The notes under the pieces are model-generated. The model searched no databases, was not told the DNA's origin, and worked only from the letters and a program-made list of their open reading frames with translations. This document shows positions 1 through 8,446 of a stretch of DNA of 49,499 bases, piece after piece. Made by a program: the position numbers and the translations under genes. Source of the DNA: an uncultured Actinomycetes bacterium (GTDB lineage Bacteria > Actinomycetota > Actinomycetes > Nanopelagicales > Nanopelagicaceae); contig CAJBMC010000029.1 in assembly GCA_903954055.1 (NCBI GenBank), positions 1 to 49,499 of the forward strand. The letters are read 5' to 3'. How positions within the stretch are numbered: the first letter of the stretch is position 1; each line of letters begins with the position of its first letter.

Positions 1-1296
1 GAGATGGCTCGCATCACCTCTATGGTTGTTACCGCACAAGGAAGTAAGTCTCCAATCCAACAGGGTGCAGATAAAATTGCTGCCTACTTTGTTCCGACGG
101 TAACGCTGCTCGCTATTGGTACCTATCTCTATTGGTACTACCTCGGTAATAAAACTCTTACCTTCTCCATCTCGACCGCAATCACAGTATTGGTGATTGC
201 ATGCCCATGCGCACTCGGTTTGGCGACACCCGTTGCACTTCTCGTGGCATCGGGCCGTGGCGCGCTTCGGGGAATAGTTATTCGCCAACCTCGCGTGCTT
301 TCAGCTGCTCGCACAATCAATACCGCCATCTTTGATAAAACTGGAACGCTTACCGATGGAACGATGCATGTCACTGATGTGGAGATTCCCATCTCTGCAC
401 AGAAGGTTCTTGGCTCAACATTCGCCGGAATATTGGATGAGAAGAATGTACTTTCGTTGGCGCTTGCACTCGAGAGCCAGAATGATCATCCAGTTGCAAA
501 GGCGATCGTTGATTACTGCACATCTCGTTCTGCCCAAAAATTATCGGTCTCTGAATTCTCATTAACGCCAGGTGCTGGCGTTGCTGGTCGAGTGAGCGCA
601 TTTGGAAAGAATATGGTGGTCATTATCGGCTCACCAGATTCTGTAACTCATAGCGCTACCGCACTGGATGGAGCCCTGATTGAAGCAGTTGCACGTGCTA
701 AGGCAAACTCACATACCGCATCCTTACTAGCAGTTGATGGCGTTGCAGTCGCACTCTTTGCAACCGGAGATCTCATCAAGCCAGATGCACCGGCGACAAT
801 CAGCGCTCTCGGAGAACGAGGAATTGAGAGCTGGCTGGTTACCGGTGATCACCAAGAATCTGCTGCAAAGATTGCCGCGCTTGTAGGAATTTCACCAGAT
901 CGTGTCATTGCCGGAGCAACGCCGGAAGGCAAGATCGCTAAAGTGAAAGAACTTCAAGGTGCTGGTCGAAAAGTGCTCATGGCTGGCGATGGCGTCAATG
1001 ATGCTGCAGCTCTTGCGCAATCAGATCTCAGTATCGCAATGGGAACTGGAACAGATACCGCTATTTCGACGGCGGATATCACCTTAATGCGCCCAGAATT
1101 AATGGGAATTGTAGATTCGCTCAAACTTTCAGAGAAAACGCTAAAGACTATTCGTATCAACCTCGGTTGGGCATTTGCCTATAACGCGATTGGACTGCCG
1201 ATAGCTGCACTGGGCTTTATGTCACCGATGTATGCGGCAGCTGCAATGGCGCTCAGTAGCGTCTTCGTTGTTACTAACTCGCTTCGAATTCGCTAA
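1..1296 (+). CDS. copA: Cu(I)-translocating P-type ATPase, C-terminal part (5' end outside window)
   Basis: P1B-type heavy-metal ATPase of the cytoplasmic membrane, probably exporting Cu(I) at the cost of ATP. The reading frame is already open at base 1, so the N-terminus (metal-binding domain, first helices, most of the actuator domain) lies outside the window. Counting from the Met codon at base 4, I see the transport motif CPC at residues 67-69, the phosphorylation site DKTGT with D111, the ATP-pocket HP at 162-163, TGD at 280-282, the hinge GDGVND at 328-333, and a C-terminal helix pair. The YN in the penultimate helix and M-x-x-SS in the last helix are the known Cu(I) (P1B-1) signature, which argues against Zn/Cd. 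The last 23 bases overlap the convergent next gene. The CopC-like gene near 20.4 kb is not adjacent, so a joint copper system is not shown. Confidence 0.93.
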   Translation, partial: EMARITSMVVTAQGSKSPIQQGADKIAAYFVPTVTLLAIGTYLYWYYLGNKTLTFSISTAITVLVIACPCALGLATPVALLVASGRGALRGIVIRQPRVLSAARTINTAIFDKTGTLTDGTMHVTDVEIPISAQKVLGSTFAGILDEKNVLSLALALESQNDHPVAKAIVDYCTSRSAQKLSVSEFSLTPGAGVAGRVSAFGKNMVVIIGSPDSVTHSATALDGALIEAVARAKANSHTASLLAVDGVAVALFATGDLIKPDAPATISALGERGIESWLVTGDHQESAAKIAALVGISPDRVIAGATPEGKIAKVKELQGAGRKVLMAGDGVNDAAALAQSDLSIAMGTGTDTAISTADITLMRPELMGIVDSLKLSEKTLKTIRINLGWAFAYNAIGLPIAALGFMSPMYAAAAMALSSVFVVTNSLRIR

Positions 1297-2011
1297 CTTC
1301 CTCAGTGCCGATAAAGGTACGAATAAATGAGATCACTCCGATATAAATCGGAAAGGCAATCATGATGCAATCTGCCAATTGCGAGGTTCGAATTCCCTCG
1401 CTATTGGAATAGTTCCAAGACAAGATAAAGAGCGTGACGGTATAGATGACTCCGAAGGGAAGGGTGACAAATCTCCACTTCACAACGCGAACCAAATGTG
1501 GGAATTTAATATTAGTTAATTGTGAAACCGCAAGTAAGACAGTTATTACTGCAACCTTCTGTTGAGAGAGGTTAAAGATAAGGAAGGTCGGAACTGCAAG
1601 ATTCCAGACCGCTGGAAATCCATTGAACCAATGATCTTCGGTGTCGATATCCGTGCGAGCAAACCAGAGGGCAGAGAGCAGAAGAACAAGTGCTGCGATC
1701 AGAGTTTGAAAATCTTCCGGGAGCATTTTGAGGCGAAGCATCAGCGCGATTGGCACCACTACGCAGGTCACATAATCAACGATGAGATCGAGAACAAAAC
1801 CATCAACACGTGGGGCGTTAAAGACAACATCAATTTTGCGAGCGATCGGACCGTCGAGGCCATCGAGCACCTGGCAGATCAAGAGCCAGATGAGGGCGCC
1901 ACGGATATTTCCATCGATGACTGCCTGGAGCGCCAAGAGACCGGCCGCTGCACCACTTGCAGTCATGACATGTAGCGCATAGCCGGCGCTGCGGATCGTG
2001 CGTTCTTTCAT
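1274..2011 (-). CDS. pcs: CDP-alcohol phosphatidyltransferase, phosphatidylcholine synthase-like
   Basis: Integral membrane enzyme of the CDP-alcohol phosphatidyltransferase superfamily. The core motif D-G-L-D-G-x2-A-R followed by G-x3-D-x3-D is intact. The 12-residue gap before the second half, the following DYVT, the HxMTASG near the N-terminus and the FNGFPAVWN segment at mid-protein match, as I remember it, rhizobial phosphatidylcholine synthase, which condenses choline with CDP-diacylglycerol. Length (245 aa) also fits Pcs (about 240) better than PgsA or PssA. Several hydrophobic helices are visible. I place the start at the ATG at 2011, which has AAAGGA upstream; a TTG two codons earlier is possible. 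Family assignment is firm; choline as substrate is inferred from similarity, and a phosphatidylinositol-type role is the alternative. Confidence 0.82.
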   Translation of the reverse strand: MKERTIRSAGYALHVMTASGAAAGLLALQAVIDGNIRGALIWLLICQVLDGLDGPIARKIDVVFNAPRVDGFVLDLIVDYVTCVVVPIALMLRLKMLPEDFQTLIAALVLLLSALWFARTDIDTEDHWFNGFPAVWNLAVPTFLIFNLSQQKVAVITVLLAVSQLTNIKFPHLVRVVKWRFVTLPFGVIYTVTLFILSWNYSNSEGIRTSQLADCIMIAFPIYIGVISFIRTFIGTEEVSEFEAS

Positions 2012-2044
2012 AACCAATCCTTTGTAAGTCTGTGAAGAATAGCT

Positions 2045-2083
2045 AATGGCCGCCCTAAATAAGTTGCATTTAGGACAGCCATT
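2045..2083 (-). other. Strong hairpin between tRNA-fMet and the pcs-like gene
   Basis: Arms AATGGC (2045-2050) / GCCATT (2078-2083) and CCTAAAT (2054-2060) / ATTTAGG (2068-2074) form a two-part stem around a 7-nt loop. There is no T-run, so it is not a textbook intrinsic terminator. Lying directly behind the 3' end of the tRNA, it could mark the end of the tRNA transcript or act as a processing or stability element in front of the pcs-like gene. Confidence 0.5.
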
Positions 2084-2098
2084 TCGCAGTGCTGATAT

Positions 2099-2175
<77 letters not shown>

Positions 2176-2178
2176 TCG

Positions 2179-2209
2179 GTAAGCGCAATTCTATGTGAGT
2201 TGCGCTTAC
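2179..2209 (-). other. Perfect 10-bp inverted repeat between UPF0182 gene and tRNA-fMet
   Basis: GTAAGCGCAA (2179-2188) and TTGCGCTTAC (2200-2209) are perfectly complementary across an 11-nt loop. The element lies 39 bases past the UPF0182 stop and 3 bases before the 5' end of the tRNA. Without a T-run it is a weak terminator candidate. A role in separating the tRNA from the upstream mRNA (processing stem) is equally possible. Confidence 0.5.
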
Positions 2210-2247
2210 TTCACCAAATCGAGTGAATTACCCGGTTGATTACCCGA

Positions 2248-5064
2248 TTACTTGCCTCGTGATTGTGCAGCAATCGCAGCAGCAATCGCAGCCTTTAAAC
2301 GATCTTGCGCACGACCGTAGGCAGCGAAGTCACCCTTTGCCAATGCAGACTGTCCATCTGCAATTGCTTGCTTTGCACTTGCAAGTGCTGATGATAAATC
2401 TGCTGAACTATTGGAAGTCGTTGGCGTTGTTGACGCTGTTGTGGTGCCGGAGTTTCCACCAAATACTTGATCGAGAGCACCCTTCAGTGAACTATCAAAT
2501 CCAATGACATCACCAAATGAGACAAGCACCTTTTGAAGCAACGGATATGCAGATGTATTTGATGTTGCCTTTACATAGACCGGCTGCACATAGAGCAATC
2601 CGCCGCCGACAGGAAGTGTAAGGAGATTTCCTAGGACAACATCGGAACCACCTTGGCGCAGAAGTGACAAGGCATTTGCCACATCAGGTTTTGCTTCAAA
2701 GTTCGATGCAATCTGTGAAGGTCCGGCGATATTGGTGCTTCGTGGAAGTTGAAGCACAGTGATCTTTCCATAATCAGGACCAGGCTTTGAATTAACAACT
2801 GCAAATGCGGTGAGGTTTTCACGAACACCTCGTGGCACGAATGGAGTTGTTAATGAAAATGCCGGAGTCTTCTGATTAGGTAACTTCAAAGTTAAGTAAT
2901 AAGGAGGTTGTGCAGCGGCATTGCTACCAAATGTTGATGGATCACTTGGAATTCGCCAGAAATCTTGACCGCCATAGAAAGCTGCTGCGCTCTTAACGTG
3001 ATATGAAGCGAGGATGTCACGCTGAACACGGAAGAGATCTTCTGGGTAGCGGATATGCGCCATGAGATCGGCAGAGATTGCGCTCTTAGGCTTTACTGTC
3101 TTTGGGAAAGCCTTCATCCAACTCTTGAGCACAGGATCCTTCTCATCCCACTGATACAAGGTCACATTGCCGTTATAGGCATCAACCGTTGCTTTTACAG
3201 AGTTGCGGATGTAATTCACGCGCTGATTACCCTGAGCTGTAATCGATGCGGAATTCTTTGTGAGCGCATCTGATGTTGATGCAGCGAGAGAAGTTCCTTC
3301 AGAGTATGGATAGCCAGCACTTGTTGTGTAACCATCAACAATCCAAACGATCTTTCCGCTGACAACTGCTGGATATGGATCTCCATCGAGAGTAAGCCAA
3401 GGCGCAACCTTCGCTACACGTTCGCGTGGATTTCGGTTATAGAGAATCTTTGAATCTTTATTAATCAAGTTTGAGAGCAAGATTCGTTGTTCGCCATATT
3501 TGATTGCGAAGACCAACTTGTTAAAGATTCCACCGACAGGAACTCCACCTGTACCGGTGTAGGTGACGTTCTTCTGACCTGATGCAGAAGTGTCATCTGG
3601 ATAATCGAATTCGACCGGAGTTGCCTTAGCGCCATTGCCCTTGCCACCAATAATCGAATAGGCAGGTGAATTCTCGCCAAAGTAGATACGTGGTTCGAAG
3701 GTTCCGAGACCACTTGTTGGAGGCAGATCGCCAACTAAGAAGCTTGGCTTTCCATCTGCATCGACGGTATTTCCATATGCTGCAACAAATCCAAATCCGT
3801 GGGTATAGACCAGATGGTCGTTAATCCAATTGCGACTTGGGTTTCCATCAATATTGAGTTCGCGCACTGCAACAACTGCATCACGAGTTGTGCCATTAAC
3901 GGTGTAGCGATCAATATCAAGCGATTCGGTAAAACCGTAATAAGGCTTAATCTGCTGAAGCTGACGGAATGTTGGTGATAAAACATTGGGATCCATCAAG
4001 CGAATATTGTTTATTGTTGATGCATCACTCGTGAGCTGTCCAGAGCTTGTCGTCAGAGTCGCGTTGTAATCCTGAACATCAACATTAGTCAGGCCATATG
4101 CTGCACGTGTTGCATCGATATTACGCTGAATATATGGGGCTTCCTTCGATGACTCTGATGGCTTTACCTGGAACTGCTGTACCGCGCCTGGATAAATTCC
4201 TGCGATAAGAACTGCTGAGACGACCATCAGCGCGGTTCCGGCTGCTGGTAGCAGCCATGAACGACGGATGATATTTGCAAAGAAGAGGAGGGCGCAGATA
4301 ACTGCGATTCCGGCGAGAATTGCCTTAGCCGGCAAGGTCGCATTGATATCTGTATATGTTGCACCAGTAATCAATTTATTCTGCTTCAGTGCGAGGGCAT
4401 ATCGATCAAACCAATATGAGACCGCCTTCATTAAAACAATCAATCCAAAGAGAATTGAAAGCTGCACGCGAGCTGCAACGGTTGTGCGATCGCCTGTTCC
4501 TTGAGTACGAATTCCACCATACATATAGTGAACGAAGATTGTGGCAAGGGTTGCGATGACTAAGGTAGAGATCGCCCATGAAATTAGCGCTTGGTAGAGC
4601 GGTAATTTAAAGGCAAAGAAAGATATATCTAAGTGGAATTGAGGATCCTTCACGCCAAATGAGGTGGAGTTCTTAAAGAGCAACCACTCTTTCCAGTAAA
4701 GCGTTCCGGAGGAACCAGCAAAATATGTCAGTGCTAGGAAGAGCGCGAGAAATACCCATCGAAGGATCGGCTCGATTTGAGCACGAATGCGTTCGACACC
4801 ATTGAGCTCGATTGCTGTTGGCACATAAAAAGGGCGACGCTTATATGCAAGATAGATGTTGAGCGAAATCAAAATAGAGCTGAGTAGTCCGGTGAGCAAG
4901 AAGAGCTCGACCTTGGTTGAAAGAATCTTCGTCCAGACATCTGTAAATTGAACAGATTTAAACCAGAGCCAATCGATATAGAAGCCACTCAAGGAGATAA
5001 ATATTGCTCCGAGGGCGACGAGAATTCCGGCTGTAATTGCTAGCGGAGTGCGATTTCTATTCAT
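2248..5064 (-). CDS. UPF0182 family large membrane protein
   Basis: 938-aa membrane protein of the UPF0182 (DUF/COG1615) family, widespread in Actinobacteria and of unknown function (M. tuberculosis Rv3193c is the family member I know). About seven hydrophobic helices occupy roughly the first 300 residues, followed by a large, mostly hydrophilic domain of about 560 residues that is probably extracytoplasmic. The tail after about residue 865 is low-complexity, rich in Thr, Ser and Ala, and ends in an Ala/Lys-rich helix. The start ATG overlaps the stop of the upstream S16 protease gene in an ATGA arrangement (5061-5064), so the two are translationally coupled. Family assignment is firm; function is unknown. 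Confidence 0.93.
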   Translation of the reverse strand: MNRNRTPLAITAGILVALGAIFISLSGFYIDWLWFKSVQFTDVWTKILSTKVELFLLTGLLSSILISLNIYLAYKRRPFYVPTAIELNGVERIRAQIEPILRWVFLALFLALTYFAGSSGTLYWKEWLLFKNSTSFGVKDPQFHLDISFFAFKLPLYQALISWAISTLVIATLATIFVHYMYGGIRTQGTGDRTTVAARVQLSILFGLIVLMKAVSYWFDRYALALKQNKLITGATYTDINATLPAKAILAGIAVICALLFFANIIRRSWLLPAAGTALMVVSAVLIAGIYPGAVQQFQVKPSESSKEAPYIQRNIDATRAAYGLTNVDVQDYNATLTTSSGQLTSDASTINNIRLMDPNVLSPTFRQLQQIKPYYGFTESLDIDRYTVNGTTRDAVVAVRELNIDGNPSRNWINDHLVYTHGFGFVAAYGNTVDADGKPSFLVGDLPPTSGLGTFEPRIYFGENSPAYSIIGGKGNGAKATPVEFDYPDDTSASGQKNVTYTGTGGVPVGGIFNKLVFAIKYGEQRILLSNLINKDSKILYNRNPRERVAKVAPWLTLDGDPYPAVVSGKIVWIVDGYTTSAGYPYSEGTSLAASTSDALTKNSASITAQGNQRVNYIRNSVKATVDAYNGNVTLYQWDEKDPVLKSWMKAFPKTVKPKSAISADLMAHIRYPEDLFRVQRDILASYHVKSAAAFYGGQDFWRIPSDPSTFGSNAAAQPPYYLTLKLPNQKTPAFSLTTPFVPRGVRENLTAFAVVNSKPGPDYGKITVLQLPRSTNIAGPSQIASNFEAKPDVANALSLLRQGGSDVVLGNLLTLPVGGGLLYVQPVYVKATSNTSAYPLLQKVLVSFGDVIGFDSSLKGALDQVFGGNSGTTTASTTPTTSNSSADLSSALASAKQAIADGQSALAKGDFAAYGRAQDRLKAAIAAAIAAQSRGK

Positions 5065-5888
5065 GCTCCTACGCTAGCGCACCCATGAATTCCTGCAGAA
5101 TCGAAGGCTTTATCGGGGGCCATGAGGTACTTAATCGCCTGGTCAATCTTCTCAATCGCGATCACCGAGATGCCCCCGACCTGCTTGGGAAGCTGCTGAC
5201 AATTCTGAGTTGAGATAAAGAGGATAGATGCGCCGGCTTTGCGCGCTCCAATAATCTTCTCGGTGACTCCCCCGATGGCGCCGATTGTGCCATCGGCTGC
5301 AATGGTTCCGGTCCCGGCGATATTTCGGCCTTGCAGAATATCTTGCGGCGTTAGTAGGTCAATCAATCCAAGGGTAAAAACTAGCCCACCACTTGGGCCA
5401 CCGGTGTTCTTCAGTGAAACCTTTATCGAGGCATCGCTTACCCCAGCCAGATTTACATCTGGAAAATTGCGACCAATTGCATTAACCGCCGCCTTCAGCG
5501 CAGTGCTCTGAGATTTCACCATATCCCGGTAGCCGCTCTTACTTTCCTGCACATCTGTCGTACCTTTTATATACATCACAGAGCGCGGAAGCACTACGCA
5601 ATCTCCTTGAATCCAACATCCAAGAACCTCAACGCCGAAAACCTTTGTCTCTGGGTTGGTTACGTAAATAGTTAATAAATTAAGTTGACCATGCACCGGG
5701 TAGGCGCGCACATTATCCGCAGTATTGATGGAGAGAACTTTGGGAAAGAGCTTGGTCACCGGCCCTGGTGAGATCAGGAGAAAATTCATCGGCGCAGCAA
5801 GCGAGGCAATTGCAATGACCCCAACGATTACCTTGATGAGGAGCGGGGTCCGTGAAAAACGAAGAGTGTTAGTTCTTAGGCTCATCAT
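5061..5888 (-). CDS. Membrane-anchored Lon-like (S16) serine protease lacking a PDZ domain
   Basis: Actinobacterial YlbL-type protease (compare Rv3194c, always next to UPF0182). From the ATG at 5888 (275 aa) the protein has one N-terminal transmembrane helix at about 16-40 and a C-terminal Lon-type proteolytic domain with the Ser-Lys dyad: S166 in GGPSGGL and K211 in VTEKIIGA. Relatives of about 340 aa carry a PDZ domain between helix and protease; here residue 140 runs almost straight into the protease domain, so the PDZ appears to be missing. A longer reading frame exists upstream to 5996, but the ATGATG at 5883-5888 gives the family-like N-terminus and overlaps the end of the small membrane-protein gene by 20 bases. 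Coupled by ATGA to UPF0182. Confidence 0.85.
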   Translation of the reverse strand: MMSLRTNTLRFSRTPLLIKVIVGVIAIASLAAPMNFLLISPGPVTKLFPKVLSINTADNVRAYPVHGQLNLLTIYVTNPETKVFGVEVLGCWIQGDCVVLPRSVMYIKGTTDVQESKSGYRDMVKSQSTALKAAVNAIGRNFPDVNLAGVSDASIKVSLKNTGGPSGGLVFTLGLIDLLTPQDILQGRNIAGTGTIAADGTIGAIGGVTEKIIGARKAGASILFISTQNCQQLPKQVGGISVIAIEKIDQAIKYLMAPDKAFDSAGIHGCASVGA

Positions 5889-6072
5889 TACGGAACGAGT
5901 TTTGGAAACGTTCAAATTGATTAACGGAACGCGATGTTCCCTTCTCGAACTTCTTCTTAAATCGGGAGATCCACACGACATATACGAGCGCGCCAATGAC
6001 TCCGGCGAGCGGGACTAGCCACCAAATAAGCGCCGCAAATGCCGAGGAAGCTGCGAGCGGAGTGATGGACAT
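5869..6072 (-). CDS. Small single-span membrane protein, first gene of the protease/UPF0182 operon
   Basis: 67-aa protein with one hydrophobic segment at about residues 8-35 followed by a basic, hydrophilic tail (SRFKKKFEK...). No recognised function. Small proteins of this shape precede the YlbL/UPF0182 pair in other Actinobacteria, as I remember it, which supports it being real. Its 3' end overlaps the protease start by 20 bases, so it is the first cistron of a three-gene operon. A -10-like TACTCT ends exactly 6 nt before the ATG, predicting a leaderless mRNA. Confidence 0.7.
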   Translation of the reverse strand: MSITPLAASSAFAALIWWLVPLAGVIGALVYVVWISRFKKKFEKGTSRSVNQFERFQNSFRNDEPKN

Positions 6073-6078
6073 AGAAAT

Positions 6079-6084
6079 AGAGTA
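6079..6084 (-). promoter_or_regulatory. Predicted leaderless -10 box (TACTCT)
   Basis: TACTCT on the minus strand with a 6-nt gap to the ATG at 6072, placing the transcription start at the A of the start codon. Fits TANNNT. No clear -35 is visible. Confidence 0.5.
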
Positions 6085-6170
6085 GTACCCACGGGAAGAA
6101 AGTGCCCACTTGAGGTGTTCTATATCTTAGGTATTCAGAACGTTAGGTCGTCGTAGAGAGAGGTCGCACC

Positions 6171-7472
6171 ATGGCTCCATTTGGTTTTACACCTGATGAA
6201 GGTGGCGATGAGGGCAACCGTGAAAATCTCGAAGCGATGATGCGCCAGATGCAAGAGCAGATCAAGCAACAATTTGAGCAACTCGGCATCAATGGATTTG
6301 GAAAAGATGGATTTGGTTTCAATAACCCAGCAACCGAGTCGCTCCCACTTGCACCAGTGCGCGATACAAGTAAGAAATTTGTTGCAGCAAATGGTTCTCA
6401 GCCACTTGGCACCAATGATGTGACCGCAATCAATAACGCCTGCGAGATTGCAGATATCTGGCTTAACGAGGCGACTGATTTTCCGGCAACTTCGTCCGCT
6501 GCCACCCGAGCAGTGAGCCGACTCGATTGGATTGATGAAACTCTTCCTGGCTGGAAGGCAACGATGGAGCCCCTTGCCACAGGGCTCAGTGCCGCAATTT
6601 CTACCCTGCTCGATGAAGCGATCAACGCCTCTGGCAGCGAATATGAAGAGCAGATGGCGGCGGCACCGATTGGCGCCATTGCAGGATTATTACGCACCTT
6701 TATCGGATCCATGATTGCAACCCAGCTAGGTCAGGCAGTAGGTGCAATTGCAACTTCAGCGACTGGTGCTCATGATGTGGCGCTTCCAATTCTCGAACCA
6801 GCGAGATCATTGCTGATTCCAGAAAACATTGATGCCTGGGGCGCCGATACTGAAATTCCAAAGTCAGAGGTTTATCTCTTTCATGCACTTCGCGAAGGGG
6901 CAGTTGCGCGTCTCTTTCACCATAATCCTTGGATTGTTTCTTATATCCGTAGCGCAATAGTTGCGTATGGCGCGGGAATTCGCATTGATCTCGAAGCGAT
7001 TCAACGTCAGGCCGAAGATGCAATGCAAGGAATGTCTGAAAACGGCGAACAATCTTTTACATTTTCATTGGACTCTGGAATGTTCACACCGGAGGAGACC
7101 CCATCACAACGCGAAGCACTTTCAAAGTTAGAGACTGTGCTTGCACTTGTTGATGGTTGGGCAGATGATGTTGCAACGCTTGCAGCGGGTGATCGAATTC
7201 CATCAATTACTGCGCTTCGAGAATTACAGCGACGTAAGCGAGCAACGAGCGCACCTTCACAACAACTCTTTAAAACTATGTTGGGGCTTGAAGTTTCACC
7301 AAAACTTTCGCGAGAGGCGAGCGCCTTCTGGAGTCGAGTCCGCGAACTCAAGGGAACATCTGCTCGTGATCAGATATGGAGTGGAATTCTTCCCAGCGCC
7401 ACTGAGTTGCTTGCGCCAGATCTCTTCCTCGCTTCTACAGAAATTCCCGATGACCTCTCAGGTTTGCTCTAA
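6171..7472 (+). CDS. DUF2342 / zinc-dependent metalloprotease family protein
   Basis: 433-aa member of the actinobacterial DUF2342 family (databases call it a zinc-dependent metalloprotease or F420-associated protein; Rv3195 is the counterpart by position). The N-terminus is acidic and Gln/Met-rich. The diagnostic C-terminal block is present: REGAVARLFHHNPW, AYGAGIRID, a LALVDGWADDV helix, LQRRKRATSAP, and GLEVSPKLSREA followed by RDQIWSGILPSA. I find no HExxH motif anywhere, so protease activity is not shown by the sequence. The start is supported by a purine-rich AGAGAGG 7 nt upstream. It is transcribed divergently from the S16/UPF0182 operon. Family firm, biochemistry unknown. Confidence 0.88.
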   Translation: MAPFGFTPDEGGDEGNRENLEAMMRQMQEQIKQQFEQLGINGFGKDGFGFNNPATESLPLAPVRDTSKKFVAANGSQPLGTNDVTAINNACEIADIWLNEATDFPATSSAATRAVSRLDWIDETLPGWKATMEPLATGLSAAISTLLDEAINASGSEYEEQMAAAPIGAIAGLLRTFIGSMIATQLGQAVGAIATSATGAHDVALPILEPARSLLIPENIDAWGADTEIPKSEVYLFHALREGAVARLFHHNPWIVSYIRSAIVAYGAGIRIDLEAIQRQAEDAMQGMSENGEQSFTFSLDSGMFTPEETPSQREALSKLETVLALVDGWADDVATLAAGDRIPSITALRELQRRKRATSAPSQQLFKTMLGLEVSPKLSREASAFWSRVRELKGTSARDQIWSGILPSATELLAPDLFLASTEIPDDLSGLL

Positions 7473-7486
7473 AGCTTTATCCCTTC

Positions 7487-7522
7487 AGTTGGAGATAGAA
7501 AAGCAGTTGGAGATAGAAAAGC
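7487..7522 (+). repeat. Perfect 18-bp tandem duplication
   Basis: The unit agttggagatagaaaagc occurs twice in direct succession (7487-7504 and 7505-7522), 14 bases after the DUF2342 gene stop. It is noncoding and looks like a recent slippage or duplication. The next structured element starts at its edge. Confidence 0.9.
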
Positions 7523-7592
7523 GAAGTCCCCGGGGCCACATTTAATATCTGCCTTCCCCTTGCAGATATCAAACGGTTATCCGAGGACTTCG
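7522..7592. other. Nested inverted repeats (possible structured RNA or terminator)
   Basis: Outer arms cgaagtcc (7522-7529) and ggacttcg (7585-7592) pair perfectly and continue after a single mismatch with cgg (7531-7533) / ccg (7581-7583). Inside, atatctgc (7545-7552) and gcagatat (7562-7569) form a second perfect 8-bp stem with a 9-nt loop. The whole makes a long two-stem hairpin between the DUF2342 gene and the YgjP-like gene. No T-run follows on the plus strand. It could be a terminator-like barrier, an operator cluster or a leader structure. Confidence 0.5.
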
Positions 7593-7705
7593 TAAGCGCA
7601 AAGTACGCAGAAAACACCGTGTGTGCAAATAACGTTTCAGTGATTCGCGCCTACAATTCCTCAATCAAAGGTCGAGAGTATGAGCTCGAAAGATTGGCGG
7701 TATGT

Positions 7706-8281
7706 ATGGACGATAGCGAGGCGCCAACACTTCCCGGAATTTCAGAGGGCGAGATTCTCGTCATCCGGTCAACGCGTCGTAAGAAATCTGCATCCGCCTA
7801 TCGACAGGGCGGAAGAATTGTCATCTCACTTCCAGCGCGAATGAGTAAGGCAGAGGAAGCTCAGGTTGTTCCAGAGTTGATCGCCATTATTCGCGGGCGA
7901 GAAGAGGCGAAGACGCCGAGTGAAGAGGCGCTAGCTAACCGGATTGATTCCTTGCTCTCCGAGTTGGCTCCGGAAATCACGCTACGCCCCTCGAGTGTGA
8001 ACTGGCGCCCGATGCGCGAGCGCTGGGGCTCCTGTACCAGCGTCGACCGGACAATCCGCATCTCAGACCGTCTCAAGCTCGCTCCCGACTACGCCCTCGA
8101 TTATGTCCTCTTCCATGAGGCGATCCACCTCCAGCACTTCGACCATGGGGCTGAATTCACTGAGCTCTTATCCCGCTTTGAGGACTCTGAGCTCGCTACC
8201 GCCTATCTCGATGGCTGGGAGGCGGCAGAACGGGCGATGCTTGACCCCGTCGAGCTTAAAAAGCTCGGCGCGAAGGGCTAG
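7706..8281 (+). CDS. YgjP-like (DUF45) metallopeptidase domain protein
   Basis: Zinc metallopeptidase-like protein of the YgjP/DUF45 (M48-related) family. The C-terminal half shows RERWGSC, then HEAIH with the likely metal ligands and catalytic Glu, and a third His nine residues on in DHG, the typical spacing for this family. The N-terminal part has the usual pattern of RSTRRKKSASAY followed by a strand and SLPARM. I place the start at the ATG at 7706 (191 aa), where family similarity begins. The frame stays open upstream to about 7515, and a GTG at 7619 would add 29 residues without recognisable similarity, so the start is uncertain. The substrate is unknown. Confidence 0.8.
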   Translation: MDDSEAPTLPGISEGEILVIRSTRRKKSASAYRQGGRIVISLPARMSKAEEAQVVPELIAIIRGREEAKTPSEEALANRIDSLLSELAPEITLRPSSVNWRPMRERWGSCTSVDRTIRISDRLKLAPDYALDYVLFHEAIHLQHFDHGAEFTELLSRFEDSELATAYLDGWEAAERAMLDPVELKKLGAKG

Positions 8282-8342
8282 TCGAGCTGAAAAAGCTCGC
8301 TCGTCGCCCATAAACCGGGAATAGGGCCTAGAAAAAGATTAA

Positions 8343-8366
8343 GCGTAAATTTATCCCCACTTACGC
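8343..8366. promoter_or_regulatory. Inverted repeat upstream of DUF5679 gene
   Basis: gcgtaa (8343-8348) and ttacgc (8361-8366) face each other across 12 bases in the 165-base gap before the small zinc-ribbon gene. Possible operator; no protein can be named. The rest of the gap shows no gene. Confidence 0.25.
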
Positions 8367-8446
8367 CTAATTGAGCGTGGAGCGGAGTATGGTTTAAACC
8401 AATACGCGTAGCCACAGAACAGGGGCGACGCCGATTGGAGGCAATC

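Noticed and set aside
2223-2507. 94-aa Gln/Leu-rich reading frame on the plus strand
   Set aside because: It is the complement of the Ala-rich 3' end of the UPF0182 gene; no ribosome binding site and no independent support.
7520-7705. Possible tmRNA or tyrosine-recombinase fragment ahead of the YgjP-like gene
   Set aside because: A GCA-AAT-AAC stretch looked like a tag start and the translated frame looked vaguely like an integrase N-terminus, but there is no tag stop, no ALAA end, no tRNA-like fold and no catalytic recombinase motif.
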